Assembly (NCBI RefSeq): GCF_003290125.1
Contig: NZ_QMKH01000006.1
Coordinates: 1-64,000 of the forward strand
DNA: 64,000 nucleotides
Source: Microvirga flavescens
GTDB lineage: Bacteria > Pseudomonadota > Alphaproteobacteria > Rhizobiales > Beijerinckiaceae
Direction: 5' to 3'
Position 1 is the first letter of the stretch. Each line of letters starts with the position of its first letter. A model generated the notes under the pieces. That model did no database searches. It worked only from the letters and a program-made list of their open reading frames with translations, and was not told where the DNA came from. Below, in pieces: positions 47,654-55,670 of the stretch. The position numbers and the translations under genes are program-made.

Positions 47654-48049
47654 ATGGCCAAAGCGATCCATTCCATGATCCGCGTGCTCAACGAAGCGCG
47701 CTCCGTCGAATTCTACGAGAAGGCTTTTGGGCTGAAGGTCGCGGACCGCTTTGCCTTCGAGGGCTTCACGCTGGTTTATCTGCGCAACGCCGAGGCCGAT
47801 TTCGAGCTTGAACTCACCATCAATCATGATCGCACCGAGCCTTATGCTCTCGGCGACGGCTATGGCCACCTTGCCTTTGCCGTCGGCGATCTCGATGCTG
47901 AACATGCGCGTTTTACGACGCTCGGATTGGCGCCGACGCCCCTGAAGGATTTCGCCCATAACGGGCAGCCCCTCGCGCGGTTCTTCTTCGTGCAGGACCC
48001 GGATGGCTACAAGATCGAGGTTCTGCAAAGCCGCGGACGCTACAAGTAG
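47654..48049 (+). CDS. gloA: Lactoylglutathione lyase (glyoxalase I)
   Basis: A 131-residue VOC-fold protein. HSMIRVLNEARSVEFYEKAF (His6 metal ligand), FELELTINH, GDGYGHLAFAVGDLD and DPDGYKIEVLQSRG (Glu ligand) match the single-domain GloA that converts methylglyoxal-glutathione adduct into S-lactoylglutathione. 13 bp before the deformylase-like gene; the two are probably cotranscribed. Confidence 0.85.
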   Translation: MAKAIHSMIRVLNEARSVEFYEKAFGLKVADRFAFEGFTLVYLRNAEADFELELTINHDRTEPYALGDGYGHLAFAVGDLDAEHARFTTLGLAPTPLKDFAHNGQPLARFFFVQDPDGYKIEVLQSRGRYK

Positions 48050-48062
48050 CCGGAGGAAGCCG

Positions 48063-48563
48063 ATGGCTGTGCGCCAGATCGTTCGCTATCCCGATCCACG
48101 CTTGCGCCAGAAGGCAGAGGCGGTGGGGGCGATTGATGACGAGATACACGCACTTGCACGCGATCTCGCGGATACGATGGCCGCAGCGCCCGGCATCGGC
48201 ATCACCGGGCCGCATGTGGGCGTGTTGAAGCGCCTCGTAGCGATCAAGCTTGAGCACAACCATCCCTTGCTCGTCTATGTGGACCCGGTGGTGGTGTGGT
48301 CTTCGCCTGAGGTCGCGAAGCACGCGGAAGGCAGCGTTTCCATGCCTGGCGTGACGGACGAGATCGAGCGCCCGGCGCGCGTGCGCGTCCGCTATCGCGG
48401 GCTCGATGGGGCTGAGCGGGAAGAGGAGGCCGAAGGGCTTCTCGCCGTCTGCCTCCAGCACGAGATCGACCAACTCGACGGCATCTTCTGGATCGACCGC
48501 CTTTCGCGCCTGAAGCGCGAGCGCGTCATCAAGAAATTCGAGAAGCTTCAGCGCGCCCGATGA
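48063..48563 (+). CDS. Peptide deformylase-like protein lacking metal ligands
   Basis: A 166-residue peptide deformylase homologue (MAVRQIVRYPDPRLRQKAEA start). Motif I is GIGITGPHVG (residues 44-53; canonical G-G-AA-QVG changed). Motif II is EGSVSMPG: Ser91 stands where the metal-binding Cys should be. Motif III is QHEIDQLDG: the second His is Gln137. Two of three iron ligands are thus missing while the fold-defining residues remain, so deformylase activity is doubtful. GGAGGAAGCCG precedes the ATG. Confidence 0.85.
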   Translation: MAVRQIVRYPDPRLRQKAEAVGAIDDEIHALARDLADTMAAAPGIGITGPHVGVLKRLVAIKLEHNHPLLVYVDPVVVWSSPEVAKHAEGSVSMPGVTDEIERPARVRVRYRGLDGAEREEEAEGLLAVCLQHEIDQLDGIFWIDRLSRLKRERVIKKFEKLQRAR

Positions 48564-48566
48564 AAA

Positions 48567-49595
48567 TCAGCGCTGTTGTGCCGAGGCGCGCCAGAGATCG
48601 ATGCCGCCCTCGGTGGCGTGATGTTCGATCTCGGCCAGTTCCTCGGCGGTGAAATCGGGGCGCTCGAGCGCGGCAAGGGAATCGTCGAGCTGTTCAACCG
48701 TCCGCGCGCCGATCAGGGCAGAGGTCACCTTCGGATCCCGCAACACCCACGCAATCGCCATCTGCGCCAGCGATTGGCCGCGCCGCCCGGCGATGTGGTG
48801 CAGCGCCTTGATGCGCTCGATGTTCTGAGGGGTGAGGAACCGCTCGGAGAGCGAGCCGCCCTTCGAGGCGCGCGAGCCTTCCGGAATGCCCTCGATGTAC
48901 TTCATCGTCAGCATGCCCTGCGCCAGAGGTGAGAAGGCGATGCAGCCGATGCCGAGATCGTCGAGCGTGTCGAGCAAACCGTCCTCGATCCAGCGGTTGA
49001 GCATGGAGTAGGAGGGCTGGTGGATCAGGCAGGGCGTGCCGAGATCCTTCAGAATCTTCGCAGCCTTGCGCGTCATCTCCGGCGAGTAGGAGGAGATGCC
49101 GACATAAAGCGCCTTGCCCTGCCGCACGGCGGTGTCGAGCGCGCCCATCGTCTCTTCAAGGGGCGTATCGGGGTCGGGACGGTGCGAATAGAAAATGTCG
49201 ACATAATCGAGCCCCATCCGCGTGAGGCTCTGGTCGAGGCTTGCGAGCAGGGACTTGCGGGAACCCCATTCGCCATAAGGGCCGGGCCACATGTGATAGC
49301 CCGCCTTGGTCGAGATAATCATTTCATCGCGATAGCGCTTGAAGTCGCTCGCGAGCACGCGGCCGAAATTCTCTTCCGCCGAGCCGGGCACGGGGCCGTA
49401 ATTGTTGGCGAGATCGAAATGGGTGACGCCCCGGTCGAAGGCGCGCTTCAGGATGGCGCGGCCTGTCTCGAACACGTCGACGCTGCCGAAGTTCTGCCAG
49501 AGGCCGAGGGAAATCACCGGCAGCTTGAGGCCGCTGCGGCCAGAGCGGCGATAGGTCATGCCCGCATAGCGGTCGTCGGCGGCGATATAGGACAT
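48567..49595 (-). CDS. Aldo/keto reductase, YghZ/GPR-like
   Basis: A 342-residue AKR14-like reductase. FDLANNYGPVPGSAEENFGR holds the Asp/Tyr of the active site, MIISTKAGYHMWPGPYGEWG the Lys and a family-specific loop, and DYVDIFYSHRPDPDTPLEET the His. E. coli YghZ reduces L-glyceraldehyde 3-phosphate and methylglyoxal, which would fit the neighbouring glyoxalase, but this is inference. Convergent with the deformylase-like gene, 3 bp apart. Confidence 0.9.
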   Translation of the reverse strand: MSYIAADDRYAGMTYRRSGRSGLKLPVISLGLWQNFGSVDVFETGRAILKRAFDRGVTHFDLANNYGPVPGSAEENFGRVLASDFKRYRDEMIISTKAGYHMWPGPYGEWGSRKSLLASLDQSLTRMGLDYVDIFYSHRPDPDTPLEETMGALDTAVRQGKALYVGISSYSPEMTRKAAKILKDLGTPCLIHQPSYSMLNRWIEDGLLDTLDDLGIGCIAFSPLAQGMLTMKYIEGIPEGSRASKGGSLSERFLTPQNIERIKALHHIAGRRGQSLAQMAIAWVLRDPKVTSALIGARTVEQLDDSLAALERPDFTAEELAEIEHHATEGGIDLWRASAQQR

Positions 49596-49691
49596 CTCGT
49601 GGCGTCTCCGGATGGGATCGGTATCAGGTACGCAGGAGATATGGGGCAGGACAAGCCCTCCAGAATTGAGGGTGTCCCCCTCAAATACGCA

Positions 49692-50390
49692 TCACCCCTT
49701 TTGTCTCTGCTGGAGAAAATCATGCAGGGATTTGCCGACATGCTCGATATGGGTTTTCAAGAGGGCACAGGCGGCGGTGATCTTGCCCTCGGCACAGAGC
49801 TTCACGAGCTCGGCATGCTCCTCCTCCGCCCGTTCCATGCCGCCGGTCAGTGAAAGCTGGATACGCGTATGCCGGTCGCATTCCTGCAGGAGATTGGCGA
49901 CGATGGTGAGCGAGCGGGGCTGCCCCGCGTGGCGGTAGAGCAGCATGTGGAATTCGGTGTTCAGCTCGCCCCAGCGGCCCACATGGTCGGCGCGCAGCTC
50001 CGCGCTGTATTCCTCCAGAATGCCGTTGAGCCGCGCATAATCCTCGCTCGTGAGGTGCGGGGCCGATTTCCTGAGGAGGCGTGGTTCGAGAAGAGCGCGC
50101 AGCTCAAACAGTTCCTCGACCTCGGCCGTGGAGAGCTCGGAGACGATGGCCCCCTTGTGCGGCTCGATCTTTACGAGCCCTTCGGCCTCCAACTGCATCA
50201 GTGCCTCGCGGACGGGAATGCGGCTGACGCCGAATTCTTCGGCCAGCGCATCCTGGCGAAGCTGGAAACCCGCCGCGAATGCCCCGTTGAGGATCTGCTG
50301 CCGCAAGGCATCGGCTACCGCCGCCGAGATGGTGCGGTGCTTGATGGTCTTCATGGCGGGGCGGGCGGGCAAAGTCTTGGTCAGGTCCAT
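49692..50390 (-). CDS. GntR-family transcriptional regulator (FCD domain)
   Basis: A 232-residue regulator: N-terminal winged helix (LRQQILNGAFAAGFQLRQDA; LAEEFGVSRIPVREALMQLE) and C-terminal FCD effector domain (LFELRALLEPRLLRKSAPHL; EFHMLLYRHAGQPR). FCD members bind carboxylates or amino acids. Transcribed away from the hydroxyproline-type genes; the 185-bp gap contains an inverted repeat overlapping the promoter of the divergent gene, so it is likely their repressor. Confidence 0.9.
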   Translation of the reverse strand: MDLTKTLPARPAMKTIKHRTISAAVADALRQQILNGAFAAGFQLRQDALAEEFGVSRIPVREALMQLEAEGLVKIEPHKGAIVSELSTAEVEELFELRALLEPRLLRKSAPHLTSEDYARLNGILEEYSAELRADHVGRWGELNTEFHMLLYRHAGQPRSLTIVANLLQECDRHTRIQLSLTGGMERAEEEHAELVKLCAEGKITAACALLKTHIEHVGKSLHDFLQQRQKG

Positions 50391-50490
50391 TTTTCCGTCA
50401 GGTTCAAGGCACGGCTGAGGCCAGGGTTGCCCGGCCGCCGGGCTTTATGTGGCCGGTTGTCCCTCCATAACACGCTTCTTTGTTCATGGA

Positions 50491-50521
50491 TTGACATTGC
50501 AGATTTTATACAATCTACAAT
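50491..50521 (+). promoter_or_regulatory. Promoter with overlapping inverted repeat (probable GntR operator)
   Basis: TTGACA (50491-50496) and TACAAT (50516-50521) are separated by 19 bases. TGCAGATT (50498-50505), six bases, AATCTACA (50512-50519) is an inverted repeat with 7 of 8 matching positions located in the spacer and -10. Binding there would block polymerase. Confidence 0.55.
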
Positions 50522-50575
50522 AACCGAGAGACAACGGCAAACCGGCACTCAAATCGGCACGAAGGAGAAGCTTTC

Positions 50576-51505
50576 ATGGCACCGGCAATCGGATGGGAAG
50601 GGGTCTTCCCGGCGGTCACCACGCAGTTCAAACCCAATTTCGACCTCGATATCGACGCGACCCGCGTCGTGATCGAAGGGCTGATCCGGGATGGCGTTTC
50701 CGGCCTCGTGATCTGCGGCACGGTGGGTGAGAACTGCTCGCTTACCCGCGCCGAAAAGGTGGCGATCATGGAAGCGGCGAAGGACGTGGCGCGGGGCCGG
50801 GTGCCGGTGGTCGCGGGCATCGCGGAGTTCACCACGGCTTTTGCCTGCGACGTCGCCAAGGACGCCGCGCGGGTCGGGATCGATGGCATCATGGTCATGC
50901 CGGCACTCGTCTATTCCTCGAAGCCCCATGAGACCGCAGCGCACTTCCGGGGCGTCGCGAAGGCGACCGATCTGCCGGTCATGGTCTACAACAATCCGCC
51001 CGTCTACAAGAACGACGTGACCCCGGAGATCCTGGCTTCGCTCGCGGATTGCGATACGGTGGTCTGCTTCAAGGATTCTTCCGGAGACACCCGCCGCTTC
51101 ACCGATGTGAAGAACATGGTGGGCGACCGTTTCGTGCTGTTCGCCGGTCTCGACGACGTGGTCGTGGAGAGCGTGATGCTCGGGGCCGCCGGCTGGATCT
51201 CCGGCATGTCCAACGCCTTCCCCCGCGAGGGCGAGACGCTGTTCCGCCTCGCGAAGGCGGGTCGGTTCGCCGAGGCGCGCAAGCTCTATGAATGGTTCAT
51301 GCCGCTTCTGCACCTCGATGCCCGCCCCGATCTCGTCCAGTGCATCAAGCTCTGCGAGAAGATCATGGGTCGTGGAACTGACCTGACACGCCCGCCGCGT
51401 CTGGCGCTTGAGGCGCATGAGCGCGCCTATGTGGAAAAGATCATGGCGGAAGCGCTGAAGAGCCGTCCGGTTCTTCCCGATGTCGGCCTCAAGAGCGCGG
51501 CCTGA
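50576..51505 (+). CDS. DapA-family lyase, probable pyrroline-4-hydroxy-2-carboxylate deaminase
   Basis: A 309-residue TIM-barrel class I aldolase/lyase of the dihydrodipicolinate synthase family. VICGTVGENCSLTRAEKVAI is the substrate loop, Tyr138 in VMVYNNPPVYKND and Schiff-base Lys166 in VCFKDSSGDTRR are present. Since a hydroxyproline epimerase and an FAD dehydrogenase follow, the likely job is deamination of 1-pyrroline-4-hydroxy-2-carboxylate to 2-oxoglutarate semialdehyde, not lysine synthesis; this rests on context. Confidence 0.82.
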   Translation: MAPAIGWEGVFPAVTTQFKPNFDLDIDATRVVIEGLIRDGVSGLVICGTVGENCSLTRAEKVAIMEAAKDVARGRVPVVAGIAEFTTAFACDVAKDAARVGIDGIMVMPALVYSSKPHETAAHFRGVAKATDLPVMVYNNPPVYKNDVTPEILASLADCDTVVCFKDSSGDTRRFTDVKNMVGDRFVLFAGLDDVVVESVMLGAAGWISGMSNAFPREGETLFRLAKAGRFAEARKLYEWFMPLLHLDARPDLVQCIKLCEKIMGRGTDLTRPPRLALEAHERAYVEKIMAEALKSRPVLPDVGLKSAA

Positions 51506-51590
51506 TTTCTCTGACGAAGGCGGTGCTTGCACAAAGCGCCGCCTTCCTTTCTTCTGAACCTCATCGACAACGAGAATCCCGGGCGAAGAC

Positions 51591-52607
51591 ATGGCGCGCC
51601 ATACGTTTTTCTGCATCGACGGCCACACCTGCGGCAATCCCGTGCGGGTTGTCGGCGGCGGCAGCATTCCGCAGCTCAAGGGCGAGACGATGTTCGAGCG
51701 CCGCCAGCACTTCCTGGCGGAATACGACTGGATCCGCACCGGCCTGATGTTCGAGCCGCGCGGGCACGACATGATGTCCGGCTCCATTCTCTACCCGCCG
51801 ACGCGGCCTGATTGCGATGTGGGCATTCTCTTCATCGAAACCTCCGGCTGCCTGCCCATGTGCGGGCACGGCACCATCGGCACGGTGACCATCGCGCTCG
51901 AAAACGGCCTCATCCATCCCAAGACCCCGGGCGTGCTCAAACTGGATACACCTGCAGGTCTCGTCGAGGCTCGCTACGAGCAGAACGGGCCGTTCATCGA
52001 AAGAGTGCGCATCACCAACATTCCCTCGTTCCTCTATGGCACCGGATACGATGTCGACGTGGAGGGGCTTGGTGCGTTGAAGGTGGATGTCGCCTATGGC
52101 GGCAATTTCTACGCCATCGTGGAGCCGCAGGAGCTCTATTCCGATCTCGCGGACGTGAACCCGTCCGACATCCTGCGCTGGAGCCCCAAGCTTCGCGAGG
52201 CTTTCAACGCGCGCCACAAAATCGCGCATCCTGAAAACCCGGCCATCAACAAGCTCACCCATGTGCTGTGGACCGGCAAAGCGCAGACCGAGGGTGGCAC
52301 CGCGCGCAATGCGGTGTTCTATGGCGACAAGGCTATCGACCGTTCGCCCTGCGGCACCGGCACGTCCGCGCGCATGGCGCATCTCGCGGCCAAGGGCAAG
52401 CTCAAGGAGGGCGACGAGTTCGTCCACGAGAGCATCATCGGCTCGAAATTCGTCGGACGCATCGAAGGGCGAGCCAAGGTGGGGGATCGCGATGCGATCA
52501 TCCCCTCCATCGAGGGCTGGGCGCGGGTAACCGGATTCAACACCATCTTCATCGACGACCGCGATCCTTTCGCGCTCGGATTCCAGGTGGTCGACAAGGC
52601 TTCCTGA
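51591..52607 (+). CDS. 4-hydroxyproline epimerase (proline racemase family)
   Basis: A 338-residue proline-racemase-fold protein. Both catalytic cysteines are present: Cys91 in SGCLPMCGHGTIG and Cys254 in RSPCGTGTSARM. Two Cys mean a racemase/epimerase and not a dehydratase (Thr in place of one Cys). ETMFERRQHFLAEYDWIRTG and EPRGHDMMSGS fit the 4-hydroxyproline 2-epimerase clade. It would convert trans-4-hydroxy-L-proline to cis-4-hydroxy-D-proline, feeding the next enzyme. Confidence 0.88.
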   Translation: MARHTFFCIDGHTCGNPVRVVGGGSIPQLKGETMFERRQHFLAEYDWIRTGLMFEPRGHDMMSGSILYPPTRPDCDVGILFIETSGCLPMCGHGTIGTVTIALENGLIHPKTPGVLKLDTPAGLVEARYEQNGPFIERVRITNIPSFLYGTGYDVDVEGLGALKVDVAYGGNFYAIVEPQELYSDLADVNPSDILRWSPKLREAFNARHKIAHPENPAINKLTHVLWTGKAQTEGGTARNAVFYGDKAIDRSPCGTGTSARMAHLAAKGKLKEGDEFVHESIIGSKFVGRIEGRAKVGDRDAIIPSIEGWARVTGFNTIFIDDRDPFALGFQVVDKAS

Positions 52608-52626
52608 GCCGAAGGGAAAGCGTGCC

Positions 52627-53865
52627 ATGCGGATTGCGATTGTCGGAGCGGGCATCGTCGGCGTGAACGTGGCTCACGCCCTTCTCGACGAGGGTCATCA
52701 CGTCATTCTCGTGGATGCGCTGGGGCGCGATACGAGCCCTTCCAACGGCAATGCGGGATGGATCGCCCACACGGACATCATGCCGCTTGCCTCGCCGAAG
52801 GTGTGGCGCAATCTGCCGCGCTGGCTCATGGATCCGCTCGGGCCGCTCACTGTCAGGCCCGCCTACATTCCACAGCTTACGCCGTGGCTCATCCGCTTCT
52901 TCCTCTCCGCGACGCCGGGACGGATCGAGGCCAGCATCGGGGCGATCCGCGCCATCAACGCGGAGGCCTTGCCCGCATGGCAGCGGCGGCTCGAGGCGCT
53001 GAATCTCAAGCATCACCTGCATGAGCGCGGCATTCTCTCGGTCTGGAAAAGCCGCAGCGCCTTCGAGGCGGCGAAAGGCATGCTCGCGCGACAACGTGCT
53101 TTCGGCATCGCGGTGGAAACGCTCGATCCATCCGACGTGAAGAAGCTCGAACCCGCTTTGCAGAACGTCGCCGCCGCCGTTCTCTTTCCCGAGGCGTGCC
53201 ACGTCTCAGATCCGGCAACCGTCGCGTCCGATCTGTTGCAGATCGCGATCCGGCGCGGCGCGGAGCATGTGGCGGAAGAGGCCATTGCGATTGAGACGAG
53301 CGGAGAGGCTGTCCGCGTGAGGACCGGCAATCCGTCGCGGCTGATCGAGGCGGATCGCGTGGTTCTCGCGGCGGGAGCCTGGTCACGGACGCTTGTCAAG
53401 CAACTGGGCGACACGATCCCGCTCGATACCGAGCGCGGTTACAATTCCACTTTCGCGCCGGGAACGCTCGGCCTTAACCGGCCTGTCGCCTATGAAGGCG
53501 AAGGGTTTGTTACGACGCCGCTCGATAGCGGGGACCGGGTCGGCGGCGCTGTCGAGTTCGCCGGGCTTGAAGCCGCGCCCAACCATCGGCGCACGGAGGC
53601 GATGGTGGAGCGGTTGAAGCGCTACCTGCCGCATCTCGATTCAACCCTGCCGGCCAAGCGCTGGATGGGATTCCGTCCGTCAATCCCGGATTCGCTGCCG
53701 GTCATCGGCACGGCGACGCGGGACAAGCGGATCGTCTATGCCTTCGGCCACGGCCATTACGGGCTGACACAATCGGCCATAACGGGAGATCTCGTCGCGG
53801 CCATCGTCGTCGGTCGGGATGGCGCTATCGACGCCAGGCCCTATTCGCCGCAACGTTTCGCGTGA
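52627..53865 (+). CDS. FAD-dependent D-amino-acid (D-hydroxyproline) dehydrogenase
   Basis: A 412-residue DadA-type flavoprotein. The Rossmann FAD motif VGAGIVGVNVAHALLDEGH is at residues 5-24; SNGNAGWIAHTDIMPLASP and the C-terminal GFRPSIPDSLPVIGTATRD plus YAFGHGHYGLTQSAITGDLV are typical. With the epimerase upstream, cis-4-hydroxy-D-proline is the most likely substrate. Starts 20 bp after the epimerase gene. Confidence 0.85.
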   Translation: MRIAIVGAGIVGVNVAHALLDEGHHVILVDALGRDTSPSNGNAGWIAHTDIMPLASPKVWRNLPRWLMDPLGPLTVRPAYIPQLTPWLIRFFLSATPGRIEASIGAIRAINAEALPAWQRRLEALNLKHHLHERGILSVWKSRSAFEAAKGMLARQRAFGIAVETLDPSDVKKLEPALQNVAAAVLFPEACHVSDPATVASDLLQIAIRRGAEHVAEEAIAIETSGEAVRVRTGNPSRLIEADRVVLAAGAWSRTLVKQLGDTIPLDTERGYNSTFAPGTLGLNRPVAYEGEGFVTTPLDSGDRVGGAVEFAGLEAAPNHRRTEAMVERLKRYLPHLDSTLPAKRWMGFRPSIPDSLPVIGTATRDKRIVYAFGHGHYGLTQSAITGDLVAAIVVGRDGAIDARPYSPQRFA

Positions 53866-53889
53866 TCCAGAAGGGCTTTCGGCCGGCCT

Positions 53890-54306
53890 TCAACTGAAGG
53901 AACTCTTTGAGATTCTGACCGGTACGCCCTGCGAAATGGAATTGCTCACCGTTGATGATGCTTGCGCCCTCTGAAGGAGACCATCAAGGTCGGCGCTTTC
54001 GTCTATGGATTCAATGGCGACCTGAACAGCGGCGGAGGTTGCAAGAAGTGGATTGCCATCGAATGTCACCGTCACATCGACAGCGACTGACGCAAGCCGA
54101 ATGCCCATTTCATAGGCCACATAGTAGAGGTCGTTGCAGAAACATCCGCCTATAGCCAATCCAAGCAGCTGTCCGCCGTTGAAGCCGAGCCCTCGACCGC
54201 CAGCCTTGCCCTCTGGACGGTCAACGGTAATGGAGTGGGAGCCTGCCCAACCGATGGAGGCTTCCGTCTCTGGAATGCCACGCAACTTAACTGTCATCGT
54301 CGTCAT
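53890..54306 (-). CDS. OsmC-like protein
   Basis: A 138-residue OsmC/Ohr-fold protein. NGGQLLGLAIGGCFCNDLYY carries the first reactive-Cys region of the family (GGC in the central helix) and another Cys beside it; the second canonical Cys further on is not seen. A peroxidase or thiol role is possible but unproven. It converges with the dehydrogenase gene, 24 bp apart. Confidence 0.75.
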   Translation of the reverse strand: MTTMTVKLRGIPETEASIGWAGSHSITVDRPEGKAGGRGLGFNGGQLLGLAIGGCFCNDLYYVAYEMGIRLASVAVDVTVTFDGNPLLATSAAVQVAIESIDESADLDGLLQRAQASSTVSNSISQGVPVRISKSSFS

Positions 54307-54389
54307 GCGGCACCTCTCAAAGCGGTGGCTTGTCCCTCATATTTTCTGAACTGCGGTTTCCATGCAACCGCCTTCCTGGACCAAGGCGA

Positions 54390-55505
54390 TCACGCGAAAG
54401 CCTGCGCCGCGAGCGCGCCGACGAGGGCGGCGCTCAGCAGGGTGGCGTCGTGTATTCCCAGTAACCAGCGTGAGGGGCGTCCGTCCTTGTGAACCCACAA
54501 GGTCGTGCCCAGGGTTGCCAGCGACCAGCCGATGCCGAGAAGGATCGCGGAGGCGGAAAAGCCCGCGACCTTGCTCGACAGGGCGAAAATCACCACGGCG
54601 ACGGCGAGAAGCAGCATGCCGACAGTGACAATGGCGACCGGCTTCACCACGCTGCGCAAGGCGAACAGCACGAGGGATGGCGCATACATCGCCATGACAT
54701 GCCACGCGATGGTGCCGGAAACCGCGTCGGAGAGGCCGCAGCCGACCATCGCGATGGGCGTCGCGCCCATGAGGCCGGTCATCAGGAACCACGCCACCGC
54801 GCCGATGATGGTGGGAAGGACGATGGCGCGCCAGCCTTCCACGCCCTTCGCCTCTTCCGTTGCCTCGCGGATGCGCCGATAGGGCAGGGCGGCGGTGGCG
54901 ATGAGCGACCCCACATGAGCAAGGGCGGCGGCGGCGGCAAGGCCGACGAATTCACGCGGAGCGGCAAGCGTCTCCGCTGTGGCTCCGAGCGTCGGCGCGA
55001 TGAGCCCCGCAACGGACGCCGCGCCGAACACGATGAGGATCGCGCTCGTTCCCTTGCCGCCGACCGGCACCGCTGCGTGACGATAGAACAGGCTGAAGCC
55101 GCTCGCGATGCCGAGCCAGAACGCGCCCAGCACCAGCGCGCCGAAATGGAAGGTCACGAGGGCAAAGACCAGCACCATGCCGCCGGCCGCCCCAAGGCTC
55201 GCGCCGAGTGAAAAGGCCGCGCGCCTGCCGAAGGAATCGAGAAGCAGCGAGGCGGGCAGGCTCGCCAAAGCCGCGCCCGCGTAGAACGCCGCATAGGGCA
55301 GCGTCGCGAGGCTGTTCGTGGGCGCAAGCGCTAGCCCGGCGAGGGGCAAAATCCCGAGGGTGAAGATCTGGGAGAGGATTGAGAGCGCAAAGGCGGTGGC
55401 GAGAAGGGGGACGCCGCCCTGAATGTCGGCGTTTTCTCCAAGCGCACCCGGCTCGCAGACGCATTCGATCTGCCCGGCGCGGGGGATGGAGGTGGAACTG
55501 CTCAT
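54390..55505 (-). CDS. MFS transporter, CcoA-like copper importer
   Basis: A 371-residue major-facilitator protein with about 12 hydrophobic segments. It starts in a four-base ATGA overlap with ccoS, so it is the last gene of the cbb3 assembly operon. M242-x3-M246 (in FLMTGLMGATP) and H269-x3-M273 (in IAWHVMAMYAPS) are spaced as the two metal-binding motifs described for CcoA of Rhodobacter capsulatus, the importer that supplies copper to cbb3 oxidase. The assignment rests on motif spacing and position; other MFS substrates cannot be excluded. Confidence 0.78.
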   Translation of the reverse strand: MSSSTSIPRAGQIECVCEPGALGENADIQGGVPLLATAFALSILSQIFTLGILPLAGLALAPTNSLATLPYAAFYAGAALASLPASLLLDSFGRRAAFSLGASLGAAGGMVLVFALVTFHFGALVLGAFWLGIASGFSLFYRHAAVPVGGKGTSAILIVFGAASVAGLIAPTLGATAETLAAPREFVGLAAAAALAHVGSLIATAALPYRRIREATEEAKGVEGWRAIVLPTIIGAVAWFLMTGLMGATPIAMVGCGLSDAVSGTIAWHVMAMYAPSLVLFALRSVVKPVAIVTVGMLLLAVAVVIFALSSKVAGFSASAILLGIGWSLATLGTTLWVHKDGRPSRWLLGIHDATLLSAALVGALAAQAFA

Positions 55506-55666
55506 TGTCTGGGATCGTTCGGTTTGATGTCGTCGTCCGAGAGCACGCGCAGGGCCGCGCCCTCTACGTCGTCATACTGGCCGCTCTTCAACGACCACAT
55601 GAAGGCCGCAAGCCCCGTGAGACCGAGAAGAAGCGCCATCGGGACGAGATAGAGCAACACATCCAT
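55502..55666 (-). CDS. ccoS: Cytochrome cbb3 oxidase maturation protein CcoS
   Basis: A 54-residue protein with one membrane segment (LLYLVPMALLLGLTGLAAFM) followed by WSLKSGQYDDVEGAALRVLS, the CcoS signature. It is needed for cofactor insertion into CcoN. AGGAG of the ccoI end lies nine bases before the ATG; it starts four bases after ccoI and overlaps the transporter gene. Confidence 0.92.
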   Translation of the reverse strand: MDVLLYLVPMALLLGLTGLAAFMWSLKSGQYDDVEGAALRVLSDDDIKPNDPRQ

Positions 55667-55670
55667 GAGA

